A stretch of DNA of 64,000 bases from Enterobacter soli ATCC BAA-2102 (GCF_001654845.1 NZ_LXES01000030.1:20506-84505); one strand, 5' to 3'. Counted from the stretch's first letter, positions 36,810 to 47,978 are shown. The notes: generated by a model from the letters alone, not told the origin. Made by a program: numbers and translations.

Positions 36810-36856
36810 CCCCTCTCCTGGTGGGAGAGAATCAGGGTGAGGGCATCAGGCCGCAC
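36810..36856. repeat. REP-like palindromic intergenic element, copy B
   Basis: CCCCTCTCCTGGTGGGAGAG, then GGGTGAGGGCATCAGGCCGC. It is the reverse complement of copy A at 4443-4492 and lies on the same relative side of an identical terminator stem. Confidence 0.7.
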
Positions 36857-36860
36857 AAAA

Positions 36861-37721
36861 TTACCCCCGATTACGCATTACCCCTTCCTGCACCGTCGAT
36901 GCCACCAGAATGCCATCCTGAGTATAAAACTCGCCGCGTACAAACCCGCGAGCGCTGGATGCCGACGTACTTTCCACGCTGTAGAGTAACCAGTCATTCA
37001 TATCGAACGGGCGGTGGAACCACATGGAGTGGTCTATCGTCGCAACCTGCATCCCTTTTTCCAGGAACCCAACGCCGTGTGGTTGTAGGGCAACCGGCAG
37101 GAAGTTGAAGTCTGATGCGTAACCCAGCAGATACTGATGGACGCGGAAATCCTCCGGCACAGTGCCGTTGGCGCGGATCCACACCTGACGCTTTGGCTCA
37201 GCAACATGGCCTTTCATCGGGTTATGGAATTCGACCGGGCGGATTTCCAGCGGCTTATCGCACAGGAATTTCTCTTTCACCTGCGGCGGCAGCAGGTGCG
37301 CCAGCGCACGCGCGATATCGGTTTCTGATTTAAGCTCCTCCGGCGATGGGGATGGCGGCATCACTTTCTGATGCTCATAACCCGGTTCCGGCGCCTGGAA
37401 AGAGGCCGTCATATAAAAGATAGGTTTGCCATTCTGAATGGCGGCCACGCGTCGGGCACTAAAACTGTTGCCGTCACGCAGCACTTCAACGTCATAAACA
37501 ATCGGTTTGGCGCTGTCGCCAGGGCGTAAGAAGTAGCTGTGGAAAGAGTGCACCAGACGGTCTGCCGGGACGGTCTCTTTAGCGGCATATAATGCCTGTC
37601 CAACGACTTGTCCGCCGAAGACCTGGCGTAAGCCCAAATCTTCGCTCTGTCCGCGAAAGAGTCCTTCCTCAATTTTTTCCAGGTTCAGTAATGTCAGCAG
37701 ATTGTTCAGTGCCTGACTCAT
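36861..37721 (-). CDS. tesB: Acyl-CoA thioesterase II
   Basis: Double-hotdog thioesterase that cleaves medium and long acyl-CoAs. The protein has 286 residues from ATG 37721, as in E. coli. The catalytic aspartate lies in [13 protein letters not shown] (near residue 204), the threonine in [16 protein letters not shown], and the glutamine in [11 protein letters not shown]. It is divergent from ybaY. Confidence 0.96.
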   Translation of the reverse strand: MSQALNNLLTLLNLEKIEEGLFRGQSEDLGLRQVFGGQVVGQALYAAKETVPADRLVHSFHSYFLRPGDSAKPIVYDVEVLRDGNSFSARRVAAIQNGKPIFYMTASFQAPEPGYEHQKVMPPSPSPEELKSETDIARALAHLLPPQVKEKFLCDKPLEIRPVEFHNPMKGHVAEPKRQVWIRANGTVPEDFRVHQYLLGYASDFNFLPVALQPHGVGFLEKGMQVATIDHSMWFHRPFDMNDWLLYSVESTSASSARGFVRGEFYTQDGILVASTVQEGVMRNRG

Positions 37722-37925
37722 AGTTGTCCTCAATAAAACGCCGTGGCGAAAGATAAGCAGAGTATAACGCAGATTTGAAAGTGGTCCGATGGGTAGAATA
37801 ATCTGAATATCGGGCTGAAATCAGGCATTAATCAGTGATTTGTGCCACACTTGTTACGTTATCTAAATGTTAACGACATCGGGTGGGATCGATCCCGCTG
37901 GTGCATTGATGATAAGGAGACTTCA

Positions 37926-38453
37926 ATGAAACTCGTGCACATAGTAAGTGGTTTAGCGGTAGCGGTGGCATTGACGGCCTGCGCAGGTAAGCACGCCAAT
38001 ACCCAGGCGCCAGCGCCGGATCCAAATACTGTTGACACGCTTTCGCAGCAGACCTCTCAGCAGCCTAACGTTTCTGGTACGGTATGGATCCGTCAGAAAG
38101 TGGCTTTACCGCCAGACGCTGTGTTAACGGTCACCCTGTCGGATGCCTCCCTGGCTGATGCACCTGCCAAAGTGTTGTCGCAAAGAGCGGTGCGTACCAT
38201 CGGTAAACAGGCTCCGTTCAGCTTTGTGTTGCCGTACAACCCGGCTGAAATCCAGCCTAATGCGCGTATATTGCTGAGTGCAGCAGTCACCGTTAACGGT
38301 AAACTGATGTTTATCACTGATACGGTTCAGGAAGTGATTAACCACGGTGGGACAAAAGCCGATCTGAATCTGGTTGCAGTACAGCAGACAGAAGTTCCTG
38401 TTTCAGCGCAGCCGCCAGTTGCCGCTGAGCCACCTGCCTCAATCCAGCAGTAA
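37926..38453 (+). CDS. ybaY: YbaY family lipoprotein
   Basis: Lipoprotein with one YbaY/type III secretion pilotin-like beta domain (about residues 46-150: VSGTVWIRQKVALPPDAVLTVTLSD). The protein has 175 residues from ATG 37926, after AAGGAG; an in-frame start at 37842 has no such site. The signal peptide ends at the lipobox LTAC (Cys19). It is somewhat shorter than E. coli YbaY because the low-complexity tail differs. Its function is unknown, probably in the envelope. Confidence 0.92.
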   Translation: MKLVHIVSGLAVAVALTACAGKHANTQAPAPDPNTVDTLSQQTSQQPNVSGTVWIRQKVALPPDAVLTVTLSDASLADAPAKVLSQRAVRTIGKQAPFSFVLPYNPAEIQPNARILLSAAVTVNGKLMFITDTVQEVINHGGTKADLNLVAVQQTEVPVSAQPPVAAEPPASIQQ

Positions 38454-38460
38454 TGACCTA

Positions 38461-38492
38461 TGCCCTCTTCCCGGTGAAGAGGGCAGTTTTCT
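38461..38492. terminator. Terminator between ybaY and ybaZ
   Basis: TGCCCTCTTC, loop CCGGT, GAAGAGGGCAGTTTT. Confidence 0.85.
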
Positions 38493-38826
38493 AGTACACC
38501 CAACGATATTTCTGTAAATCGATTTTCCCGCCCCCCGACACCTGTACGCCTTCAGAGAGCAATGCCTGACGCTGGCGCTGTAAATCCGGGCCTGTCAGTG
38601 AGATGGTCCCGTGACGATTAACCACCCGATGCCAGGGGAGGGTGCTGCCTTCCGGTAACCGTTTCAATACGCCTCCGACCTGACGTGCCGCGCGGGGTGA
38701 GCCTGCCAGTCGGGCGACATCTCCGTAAGTGGTTACGTAGCCTTCGGGAATTGAGGCGACAATCTGCCAGACTCTGACAGGGAATGAGTCAGGTAACGGT
38801 TCGGGAATCGAATCGAAAGCGTCCAT
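38491..38826 (-). CDS. ybaZ: Alkyltransferase-like DNA lesion-binding protein
   Basis: Atl protein related to O6-methylguanine-DNA methyltransferase. It binds O6-alkylguanine and directs it to nucleotide excision repair. The protein has 111 residues. The motif PWHRVVNRHG carries Trp in place of the acceptor cysteine of PCHRV, so it cannot transfer the alkyl group. The DNA-reading helix GSPRAARQVGGVLKRLP is intact. The start at 38826 gives a shorter N terminus than the annotated E. coli form (129). Confidence 0.94.
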   Translation of the reverse strand: MDAFDSIPEPLPDSFPVRVWQIVASIPEGYVTTYGDVARLAGSPRAARQVGGVLKRLPEGSTLPWHRVVNRHGTISLTGPDLQRQRQALLSEGVQVSGGGKIDLQKYRWVY

Positions 38827-38897
38827 TGTGTTTACCAGACAAGAAAAACCACAGGATAAGCGACCTCTGGTAGATTGTGAAGGCGCAATAACCCTGC

Positions 38898-39305
38898 TCA
38901 GGAGGGCTGCTGGACGGTGAATTCCAGTGCCAGGCCGATCACTTTTGTGCTGCTGGCCGCGGGCTGTTCACGCATTGCCACCAGGCTTTCCAGAAACTTC
39001 AGTTTCCTTGCCTGGGTATTGATGATGAGTTTGGCACGCAGGTCGGGCAGGGCCTGCGAGCAGATTGGATAAATCACCCGCCCGGAAACGGCGACAGGAA
39101 TTCTGCGCAGATTGACGTAACGCACCACACCGACGGTGGAATAGAGCACGGCAACAGGCGTGACAAAAAGCATTGGCTGTTCACTGATGGTCACGAAATC
39201 CAGCAGCAGTTCAGGACGCAGGTAATTCAGCCCCTTGTGGTGAAGGGTTACGCCATCGATGGCCGGCATAGCGAGCGTCAGTGTCTGGGGTAATGTGCTA
39301 ATCAT
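38898..39305 (-). CDS. Unrecognised protein of 135 residues
   Basis: I do not recognise this product. ATG at 39305 is preceded by AGGG at suitable distance; another in-frame ATG at 39320 has none. The protein is not evidently secreted and has no transmembrane helix. It alternates short hydrophobic strands (LTLAMPAIDGVTLHHKG, PELLLDFVTI, QPMLFVTPVAVLYSTVGVVRYVNLRRIPVAVSGRVIYPI), which suggests a mainly beta fold, and ends with a helix-like stretch TQARKLKFLESLVAMREQ. It lies between ybaZ and ffs, where E. coli has no gene. Composition is similar to its neighbours. A domesticated accessory gene is possible. Confidence 0.6.
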   Translation of the reverse strand: MISTLPQTLTLAMPAIDGVTLHHKGLNYLRPELLLDFVTISEQPMLFVTPVAVLYSTVGVVRYVNLRRIPVAVSGRVIYPICSQALPDLRAKLIINTQARKLKFLESLVAMREQPAASSTKVIGLALEFTVQQPS

Positions 39306-39520
39306 GGATGTGCCCTGCATGAATGAAACGCATTCGAACAGTGTGGCATAGGCGTGCTAATTTACTGCGAAGAGACTCGCAATCTGTACTTATCTGGCTG
39401 TTACCTGCCTTAAGTTGCATCACGGTTGTGCAATAAACCGTCATCCGAATGCCAGCGGCTTGCAATTGCCGGACAGCACAGGGATAATGCGCCAGCGCGT
39501 TGGTTAACAACGCTCTCAAT

Positions 39521-39634
39521 GGGGGCTCTGTTGGTTCTCCCGCAACGCTACTCTGTTCACCAGGTCAGGTCCGGAAGGAAGCAGCCAGAGCAGACGACGT
39601 GTGTGCCGGGATGTAGCTGGCAGGGCCCCCACCC
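39521..39634 (+). ncRNA. ffs: 4.5S RNA of the signal recognition particle
   Basis: The 114 bases match E. coli 4.5S RNA almost throughout. The 5' GGGGGCTCTGTTGG pairs with the 3' CAGGGCCCCCACCC. The apical SRP signature GGTCAGGTCCGGAAGGAAGC, which contains the GGAA tetraloop and the symmetric loop bound by Ffh, is exact. The ends are chosen by comparison with the mature E. coli RNA. Confidence 0.98.
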
Positions 39635-39902
39635 ATTTCTGCTCTCCTCAGATTTCACCGACCTCTTTCGTATCCCAAACCTTGTGCTTGTTGCCTAATT
39701 CCACAGGAATTAAAAGTATTTAATTCAATATGTAATATATCATTCATCCAACTGAAATATTATTGTCATAAACATGTAATAATAGACTGCCATTTTATAT
39801 TCGGATGTCTTTTTTCTGTCATAAGTAAAAAATATAAATCTGGATTACATTGTTAACTTCGTGTATTAAATAAAGAACTTATTCCGAAGGGAAGTGACAA
39901 TC

Positions 39903-40154
39903 ATGGCTACTGCGGTATTAAACGTTAAGATTGATGAAGCGCTAAAAGAAAGACTTCGCCACTACGCAGAAGTAAATAATGAGAATTTAAGCGTGACCAC
40001 AGAGAAACTGCTACAGCTGGCATTTGAAGCGGTAGAAGAGGTGGGAGTATCGGAAGAGGATATTGATAATCAGCATACGGAAGAAGAGAGTGTAACTCCT
40101 TTTACTCCTAAAGAAATCAAGGCTCTACGTAAACTTCTGAAGAAGAGAAAATGA
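39903..40154 (+). CDS. Ribbon-helix-helix-like small protein, first gene of a two-gene module
   Basis: The protein has 83 residues. The N terminus ATAVLNVKIDEALKERLRHYAEVNNENLSVTTEKLLQLAFEAV has the strand-helix-helix pattern of CopG/Arc DNA-binding proteins. An acidic linker (EEDIDNQHTEEES) and a very basic tail KALRKLLKKRK follow. ATG 39903 lies 10 bases after AAGGGA; a GTG at 39894 is too close to it. It overlaps the next gene by four bases (ATGA). The pair is visibly richer in A and T than the surrounding core genes. The form recalls an antitoxin or a self-repressor; the function is inferred only. Confidence 0.72.
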   Translation: MATAVLNVKIDEALKERLRHYAEVNNENLSVTTEKLLQLAFEAVEEVGVSEEDIDNQHTEEESVTPFTPKEIKALRKLLKKRK

Positions 40155-40366
40155 AACAACAACTGTCAACTGCCAATGACTACAAAGAGGCCTGCGATTT
40201 GTTGCGTTCAGGCTATGTGAAGCATGTACGTCTTGGCTGGAATGTAGGTAGTGATGAGTTCTTTCGGATTGCGTCTGACTGGTGTGATACTGGCGCAAAA
40301 ATAAAGAAAGAAGGAGAAAACTTCGTTATTTCTCTTAAGGGTTTCCCTATTCCTCCTCAGCACTAA
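40151..40366 (+). CDS. Unrecognised 71-residue protein, second gene of the module
   Basis: It starts at the ATGA overlap with the ribbon-helix-helix gene, with GAAGAGA as ribosome site. The protein is MKQQLSTANDYKEACDLLRS followed by GYVKHVRLGWNVGSDEFFRIASDWCDTGAKIKKEGENFVISLKGF. It has no signal peptide or membrane segment. The helix then strand at the end (EFFRIASDW...NFVISLKG) vaguely resembles TusA/SirA-type folds, but the TusA Cys-Pro motif is absent, so I do not assign it. Translational coupling suggests it works with its partner, as toxin, co-repressor or effector. A terminator follows. Confidence 0.65.
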   Translation: MKQQLSTANDYKEACDLLRSGYVKHVRLGWNVGSDEFFRIASDWCDTGAKIKKEGENFVISLKGFPIPPQH

Positions 40367-40379
40367 GTACCATTCTGTG

Positions 40380-40417
40380 AAAACTGCTGACTGCATTCAT
40401 TTCAGTCAGCAGTTTTT
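40380..40417 (+). terminator. Terminator of the small two-gene module
   Basis: AAAACTGCTGACTG, loop CATTCATTT, CAGTCAGCAGTTTTT. The 14-base-pair perfect stem and T tract close the module. Confidence 0.92.
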
Positions 40418-40511
40418 ATTCTTAATTTCGCTGCGAAATTATCTGTGATAATAATCACGGGTCATTATGTAACCAGCGTAAATTTCAACCCCAGATTTAA
40501 TCTTCATCACA

Positions 40512-41936
40512 TTACACAATGCTCCTTTTTATGGCAGGGGCCGTGGTTTTATTTAATGCCGTCCATAGCGGCTTGATTCTCATCAGCGCGCTCTCAAGCT
40601 CTGCCGGGTCAAGCGTAAAGGGCATACGTAAATAGCGGTCAAACGCCCCCGACAGGCCAAATCGTGTTCCGGTACCCAGATTGATCCCCAGCGTTTCTGC
40701 CCGTGCGGCAAGCTGTGTAGCCTGCATTCCTGGCAGTTCCACCCAGTAAGAAAGCCCGCCTTCCGCGTCGTGGAAAGTCCACTCCGGGAAATGTTCACGC
40801 AGCAGTTCACTGCACCGCTTACGGCGTTCGGCCAGCATTTGCCGTCGGGCAGGCAAAAACGTGTCGCTGTTTTCGATAAGCCACAGCGTTGCCAGCTGTT
40901 CCAGCACCGGTGAGCCCAAATCCAGGGTATCGCGGGTCTGGGCGAGGGTAGCAATGGTGCGCGATGACGCGCGGATCCAGCCCAGACGCAGGCCACCCCA
41001 GAAACTTTTTCCTGCCGAGCCCAGGGTGATGACCGTCGCCTCCGGGTTAAAGGATGCCAGCGGCGGGGGCGGTGGAGAATCAAACCAGAGATCCACCATG
41101 GTTTCATCGACAACCAGCGTGGTGCGGGTCTGTGCGGCAATGTCGGTTATCGCTTTGCGGGTCGGGATGTCCATACAGCGCCCTGTCGGGTTATGGAAAT
41201 CCGGCATCAGGTAGGCCAGGCGTGGCGCGGTTTGCGCAAGCGTTGCGGCAAAACCGTCGGTATCCCAGCCCGTTTGTGGTAAGGAGACGCCTACCGGACG
41301 ACACAACGCCCCCTGGATAGCGGCGATGGCCAGTGGGTAGGTTGGATGATCCACCACAACGCGGTCGCCGGGGCCCGTCATCATGCGTAACACCAGCGCG
41401 AAGGCGCTGACTGCGCCGTTGACGACCATCACTTCGTCTGCTCGAGTCGCCAGCCCGCGTGCGGTATAGCGTGCGGCAATGGCTTCCCGCAGGGCCAGTA
41501 ATCCGGACTGATCGTAACCTGTGAGCGAAAGATACTGCGTAATGGCCGATAGTGCGTACGTATAGGCCTGGTGAATTTCCGGCCCGGCGTTGAGTGCCGC
41601 GGTGGAAAGATCCAGTGCTACGCTTGCCGCAGAGAGGGTCGGTACGGCCCGGGAATCCGGCAGGATCACGCGTGAACCACTGCCATGACGACTCTCCAGA
41701 TAGCCCTCATCCCGCAGGCTGGCTAATGCACTGCTGATGGTGGTACGGCTGACGTCCAGCGAAGAGGCCAGTTCACGCTCGCCCGGTAAACGGGTATTAA
41801 GCGCCAGTCGGCCATCAAGAATAAGCAGGCGCAAGGCATCTGCCAGCTGTCGCCAGAGTGGTGTGCGGGATGTGGTTTGCTGCCAGTGGCCTAACAAGCG
41901 TACCAGTGACTGACTACCAAAACGACGAGATGACAT
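40512..41936 (-). CDS. yczR: MocR/GntR-type PLP-binding regulator YczR
   Basis: GntR winged helix (about 15-85: PLWRQLADALRLLILDGRLALNTRLPGERELASSLDVSRTTISSALASLRDEGYLESRHGSGSRV) fused to a fold type I aminotransferase domain. The protein has 474 residues from ATG 41936 (MSSRRFGSQ). The PLP lysine lies in GSAGKSFWGGLRLGW. It is divergent from a YczE-type membrane protein gene, the arrangement for which MocR regulators of this group are named YczR. The gene symbol is by that context. Confidence 0.85.
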   Translation of the reverse strand: MSSRRFGSQSLVRLLGHWQQTTSRTPLWRQLADALRLLILDGRLALNTRLPGERELASSLDVSRTTISSALASLRDEGYLESRHGSGSRVILPDSRAVPTLSAASVALDLSTAALNAGPEIHQAYTYALSAITQYLSLTGYDQSGLLALREAIAARYTARGLATRADEVMVVNGAVSAFALVLRMMTGPGDRVVVDHPTYPLAIAAIQGALCRPVGVSLPQTGWDTDGFAATLAQTAPRLAYLMPDFHNPTGRCMDIPTRKAITDIAAQTRTTLVVDETMVDLWFDSPPPPPLASFNPEATVITLGSAGKSFWGGLRLGWIRASSRTIATLAQTRDTLDLGSPVLEQLATLWLIENSDTFLPARRQMLAERRKRCSELLREHFPEWTFHDAEGGLSYWVELPGMQATQLAARAETLGINLGTGTRFGLSGAFDRYLRMPFTLDPAELESALMRIKPLWTALNKTTAPAIKRSIV

Positions 41937-41941
41937 ATGCA

Positions 41942-41963
41942 GTCCACTATTTGAAAACTGGAC
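41942..41963. promoter_or_regulatory. Candidate YczR operator
   Basis: The inverted repeat GTCCA N12 TGGAC lies in the 86-base gap between yczR and yczE, five bases upstream of the yczR start codon. Such a site could serve autoregulation and yczE control. Confidence 0.5.
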
Positions 41964-42022
41964 ATTAATCATAAGACCATTTTCGCCGAAGATGAAAGCC
42001 TGGTTCTTCGGAGAAGATAAAA

Positions 42023-42634
42023 ATGTTACGTCGTCTGGTACAACTTTATGTCGGATTAGGGCTGTATGGTCTTTCAACCGCAATGTTTATTCGTTCCGAT
42101 CTGGGGGTCGATCCGTGGGACGTATTTCACCTTGGGGTGGCAATACAGTTGGGTATGAGCATTGGCACGGTAATTATTTTAACCGGCGCTGCGGTACTGC
42201 TGTTTTGGGTCCCGCTGCGGCAGTGGCCTGGGCTTGGCACGATAAGTAACGTTATTTGTATTGGCCTGGCTGCCGATGCCACGATGATGCTGATCCCTGA
42301 GTTGACTTCACTTCCCCTGCGTATTGCTCTGCTGGTAGCGGGCATTGTGGTTAATGCGATAGCGACAGGGATGTATATTGGCGCCGGTTTTGGACCTGGC
42401 CCACGTGACGGCCTGATGACAGGCATTTATGCCCGACTGGGCTGGTCTATCCGCAGTGTGCGTACGTCCATTGAGGTATCGGTGTTACTGATTGGTATCA
42501 TGCTTGGCGGGTCGTTCGGTGTCGGTACGGTGCTGTATGCATTAACCATTGGCCCGCTGATCCAGATCTGCCTGCCCTGGTTTCGCCAGAAACCGCAGGT
42601 GCAAAAGATACCTCAGCCTGAGCAAGTTGTTTAA
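42023..42634 (+). CDS. yczE: YczE/YitT-like integral membrane protein
   Basis: Predicted polytopic inner-membrane protein of 203 residues with five to six hydrophobic segments (LVQLYVGLGLYGLSTAMFI, IGTVIILTGAAVLLFWVPL, IALLVAGIVVNAIATGMYIG, VSVLLIGIMLGGSFGVGTVLY). The conserved GFGPGPRDGLMTG and DLGVDPWDVFHLG motifs are typical of the family. Its transport role is unknown. Divergence from a PLP-binding regulator suggests a vitamin B6 or amino-acid related substrate, which is inference. A ribosome site GGAGAAG precedes the ATG. Confidence 0.85.
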   Translation: MLRRLVQLYVGLGLYGLSTAMFIRSDLGVDPWDVFHLGVAIQLGMSIGTVIILTGAAVLLFWVPLRQWPGLGTISNVICIGLAADATMMLIPELTSLPLRIALLVAGIVVNAIATGMYIGAGFGPGPRDGLMTGIYARLGWSIRSVRTSIEVSVLLIGIMLGGSFGVGTVLYALTIGPLIQICLPWFRQKPQVQKIPQPEQVV

Positions 42635-42637
42635 TTT

Positions 42638-42653
42638 TGCGAAGCGCTCACAA
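42638..42653 (-). promoter_or_regulatory. lac operator-like site upstream of lacI
   Basis: The minus strand reads TTGTGAGCGCTTCGCA, identical over 16 bases to the site at the lacZ promoter but inverted. The core TTGTGAGCGCT matches the left half of the E. coli lac operator. It lies about 60 bases before lacI, so it may serve both autoregulation and DNA looping. Confidence 0.75.
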
Positions 42654-42711
42654 GTATTAACGGCGCGGCTGTGCCAGAATAGCGGCATCTCTTGTCGCAA
42701 TGTCAGAATGC

Positions 42712-43782
42712 ATGAAAGCTATCACTCTTTATGACGTAGCCCTCCTCGCAGGGGTTTCTTATCAGACCGTTTCCCGCGTGATAAATGATGCGGAGCATGT
42801 CTCCGCCCGCACGCGGGAAAAGGTGCAGCAGGCCATGGCGGAACTGAACTATGTGCCCAACCGTGGCGCGCAACAGCTGGCGGGTAAACGCACTCGAACG
42901 CTGGGTCTGATTACAACCGATCTGGCGCTTCACGCCCCTTCGCAAATTGCTTCTGCGGTAAAAACCCGCGCGGTGGAGAAGGGGGCGAGTGTGCTGATTT
43001 CTATGGTGGAACACCCACAACGCTGTCAGGCCGCCGTTCAGGAACTCCTGGCGCAACGTGTTGACGGGCTGCTGGTGAATGTGCCGCTGGAAGACGCTGA
43101 AGCCGAACAACTCAGGGCGCTGGCATCACCCGTGCCGGTGCTGTTTTTGGATGTTTCACCCTCTGCGCCGGTTAATAGCCTGGTCTTTGATGCAGCCCAG
43201 GGAGCACAACTGGGGGCTGAACATCTTATCTCGTTGGGCCATCAGCGTATTGCCCTGCTGAATGGGCCTGAAAGCTCTGTCTCTGCCAGAGCACGCCGGG
43301 TCGGGTGGCAGGCTTCGCTGGCGCAGGCCGGGCTTGAACCTGCCGGTGTAGCATTCGGTGACTGGAGTGCCGCCTCCGGTTACGAAAAGGGTCATCAGCT
43401 TATATCGGGCCCGGCGCTGCCGGAAGCTATTCTGGTGGCGAACGATCAGATGGCCTTAGGTGTGATGCGCGCCTGTGCGGAAAAGGGGATTGCTGTACCC
43501 GGGCAGATCTCCGTTGTGGGTTTTGATGACACAACCGATAGCGCCTGGTTCTCTCCACCCCTGACCACGGTTCGCCAGGCATTTCGTGAGGCAGGCGAAT
43601 GCAGTGTTGAGTGGCTGCTGACCGCGTCTTCCGGCAACGAATGCTGGCAAACACAACTTCCGGTGACCCTTATTACCCGTCACTCCAGCGCCCGCCGCAC
43701 GTCACAGCAGGCGGATCGTGAAGATCTGGCCCGGCAGCTGAAAACCCTGGCACTCCTGGCTGAACAATTAGCACGCGAATAG
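42712..43782 (+). CDS. lacI: Lactose-type repressor, LacI family
   Basis: The protein has 356 residues from ATG 42712, aligned with E. coli LacI; an ATG four codons upstream (42700) is also possible. The helix-turn-helix TLYDVALLAGVSYQTVSRVIN and hinge PNRGAQQLAGK are nearly those of E. coli LacI, including YQ and R in the recognition helix. The periplasmic-binding-protein core keeps LALHAPSQI, LFLDVS and ANDQMALG. The C-terminal LKTLALLAEQLARE is a leucine heptad tetramerisation helix. It lies 103 bases upstream of lacZ. Confidence 0.93.
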   Translation: MKAITLYDVALLAGVSYQTVSRVINDAEHVSARTREKVQQAMAELNYVPNRGAQQLAGKRTRTLGLITTDLALHAPSQIASAVKTRAVEKGASVLISMVEHPQRCQAAVQELLAQRVDGLLVNVPLEDAEAEQLRALASPVPVLFLDVSPSAPVNSLVFDAAQGAQLGAEHLISLGHQRIALLNGPESSVSARARRVGWQASLAQAGLEPAGVAFGDWSAASGYEKGHQLISGPALPEAILVANDQMALGVMRACAEKGIAVPGQISVVGFDDTTDSAWFSPPLTTVRQAFREAGECSVEWLLTASSGNECWQTQLPVTLITRHSSARRTSQQADREDLARQLKTLALLAEQLARE

Positions 43783-43848
43783 GACTTTTGTGATCTGACT
43801 CGCTTCGCCGCGATCGGACGCTTTACCGCAAGGGTTTGCCAGGGCATG

Positions 43849-46978
<3,130 letters not shown>

Positions 46979-46985
46979 CGCAAAA

Positions 46986-47014
46986 GATGCGGCCACGTTT
47001 TGTGGCCGCATGGC
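46986..47014. other. Hairpin between lacZ and rcnA
   Basis: GATGCGGCCAC, loop GTTTTGT, GTGGCCGCATGG. The strong stem lacks a T tract on the plus strand. It separates two convergent genes and could act with Rho. Confidence 0.65.
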
Positions 47015-47845
47015 TCAGGCGAGGATCCCGGTTAACCCGTGAATGCTCATATAAATTCCTACCACTGTTATCAGTGCCGCTGAGATCCACGGCGCTTTTC
47101 GTGAAAACTCACTGAATCCCGGCCAGCGTTTGGTGGCATGTTTAAGGCTCAGGGCGGCAATGGCGCCTGAGGCAACCAGCGTTAATGCCAGACCAATACT
47201 GAAACTCAACACCAGCGTAGCGCCCAGCGCGAAATGCTTCAGTTGCAGGCAGATCAATAGCACCGTAATGGAGGCCGGGCAGGGGATGAGTCCACCGGTC
47301 AACCCGAACATGGCTATCTGCCCTGTCGTGACGTTCTGCCCCTTAAAGCGACGGTTAATGTCCTGAGCATGTGCGCGCTGGTGGGCGTCTTGCCACGCTT
47401 CATCAATCAGTTGATGCGAATGATCGTGGTGATCATGATGGTGGTCATGGTCATGGTCATGGTCATGGTCATGGTCATGGTCATGGTCGTGGTGATCGTG
47501 TGGCTGGCCCTCTTTCCAGGTTCGCCATGCCATCCATAGCGCGATCAGAATAATCATCACGCCTGAAATCAGCTGGAACCAGGGTTCAGAGGTATTTGCA
47601 TCCCAGCCACGGCCAAACCATAAACCTGCCATCGCAATGATCCAGACCACCGCCGTATGGGAAAACGTTGCTGCCATCCCCAGCAGGATCGCCTGTTTAA
47701 GCGTACCGCGGATCGCCACAATAAACGCGGCCATCATTGTTTTTGAGTGCCCAGGTTCAAGGCCATGCAAAGCACCCAGCAGAATTGCGCTCGGCACAAA
47801 CAGCCACGCGTTGCCTTGTTGCAGGAGTGAAGTGAAATCATTCAT
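47015..47845 (-). CDS. rcnA: Nickel/cobalt efflux protein RcnA
   Basis: NiCoT-related inner-membrane exporter that lowers cytoplasmic nickel and cobalt. The protein has 276 residues. Conserved helices include LLGALHGLEPGHSKTMMAAFI (HXXXXDH-like metal motif region) and GLTGGLIPCPASITVLLI. A cytoplasmic loop near residues 117-150 is almost entirely His and Asp repeats encoded by a GGTCAT hexamer tract. It is divergent from rcnR, with three RcnR-type operators between. Confidence 0.95.
   Translation of the reverse strand: MNDFTSLLQQGNAWLFVPSAILLGALHGLEPGHSKTMMAAFIVAIRGTLKQAILLGMAATFSHTAVVWIIAMAGLWFGRGWDANTSEPWFQLISGVMIILIALWMAWRTWKEGQPHDHHDHDHDHDHDHDHDHDHHHDHHDHSHQLIDEAWQDAHQRAHAQDINRRFKGQNVTTGQIAMFGLTGGLIPCPASITVLLICLQLKHFALGATLVLSFSIGLALTLVASGAIAALSLKHATKRWPGFSEFSRKAPWISAALITVVGIYMSIHGLTGILA
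47443..47490. repeat. Hexanucleotide repeat GGTCAT inside rcnA
   Basis: Seven exact copies of GGTCAT at 47443-47484 are followed by the variant GGTCGT. On the coding strand they give alternating Asp-His codons of the metal-binding loop. A change in copy number would keep the reading frame. Confidence 0.95.
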
Positions 47846-47879
47846 TAAGAATACCGGGGAAGAAAAAGTGCTCTGATAC

Positions 47880-47936
47880 TACTCCCCCCCAGTAGCACAA
47901 TACTACCCCCCAGTAGAAAAATACTCAGGGGGAGTA
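47880..47936. promoter_or_regulatory. Three RcnR-type operators between rcnA and rcnR
   Basis: The sites are TACTCCCCCCCAGTA (47880-47894), TACTACCCCCCAGTA (47901-47915) and TACTCAGGGGGAGTA (47922-47936). Each is a TACT/AGTA pair around a C or G run, as in the RcnR site TACT-G6-N-AGTA. The third has its G run on the opposite strand. They are spaced 21 bases apart, two helical turns. Confidence 0.88.
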
Positions 47937-47978
47937 GAGCGTGTTATGCTTCAGTGGCAACAAATAAGGGAGAGTGAG

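Noticed and set aside
43789..43804. CRP site upstream of lacZ
   Set aside because: Only the half TGTGA is good; the other half TCGCT does not match TCACA, and the distance to the promoter is too large to be convincing.
47443..47490. CRISPR-like or satellite array
   Set aside because: The unit is only six bases, without spacers, and codes for the Asp-His loop of RcnA.
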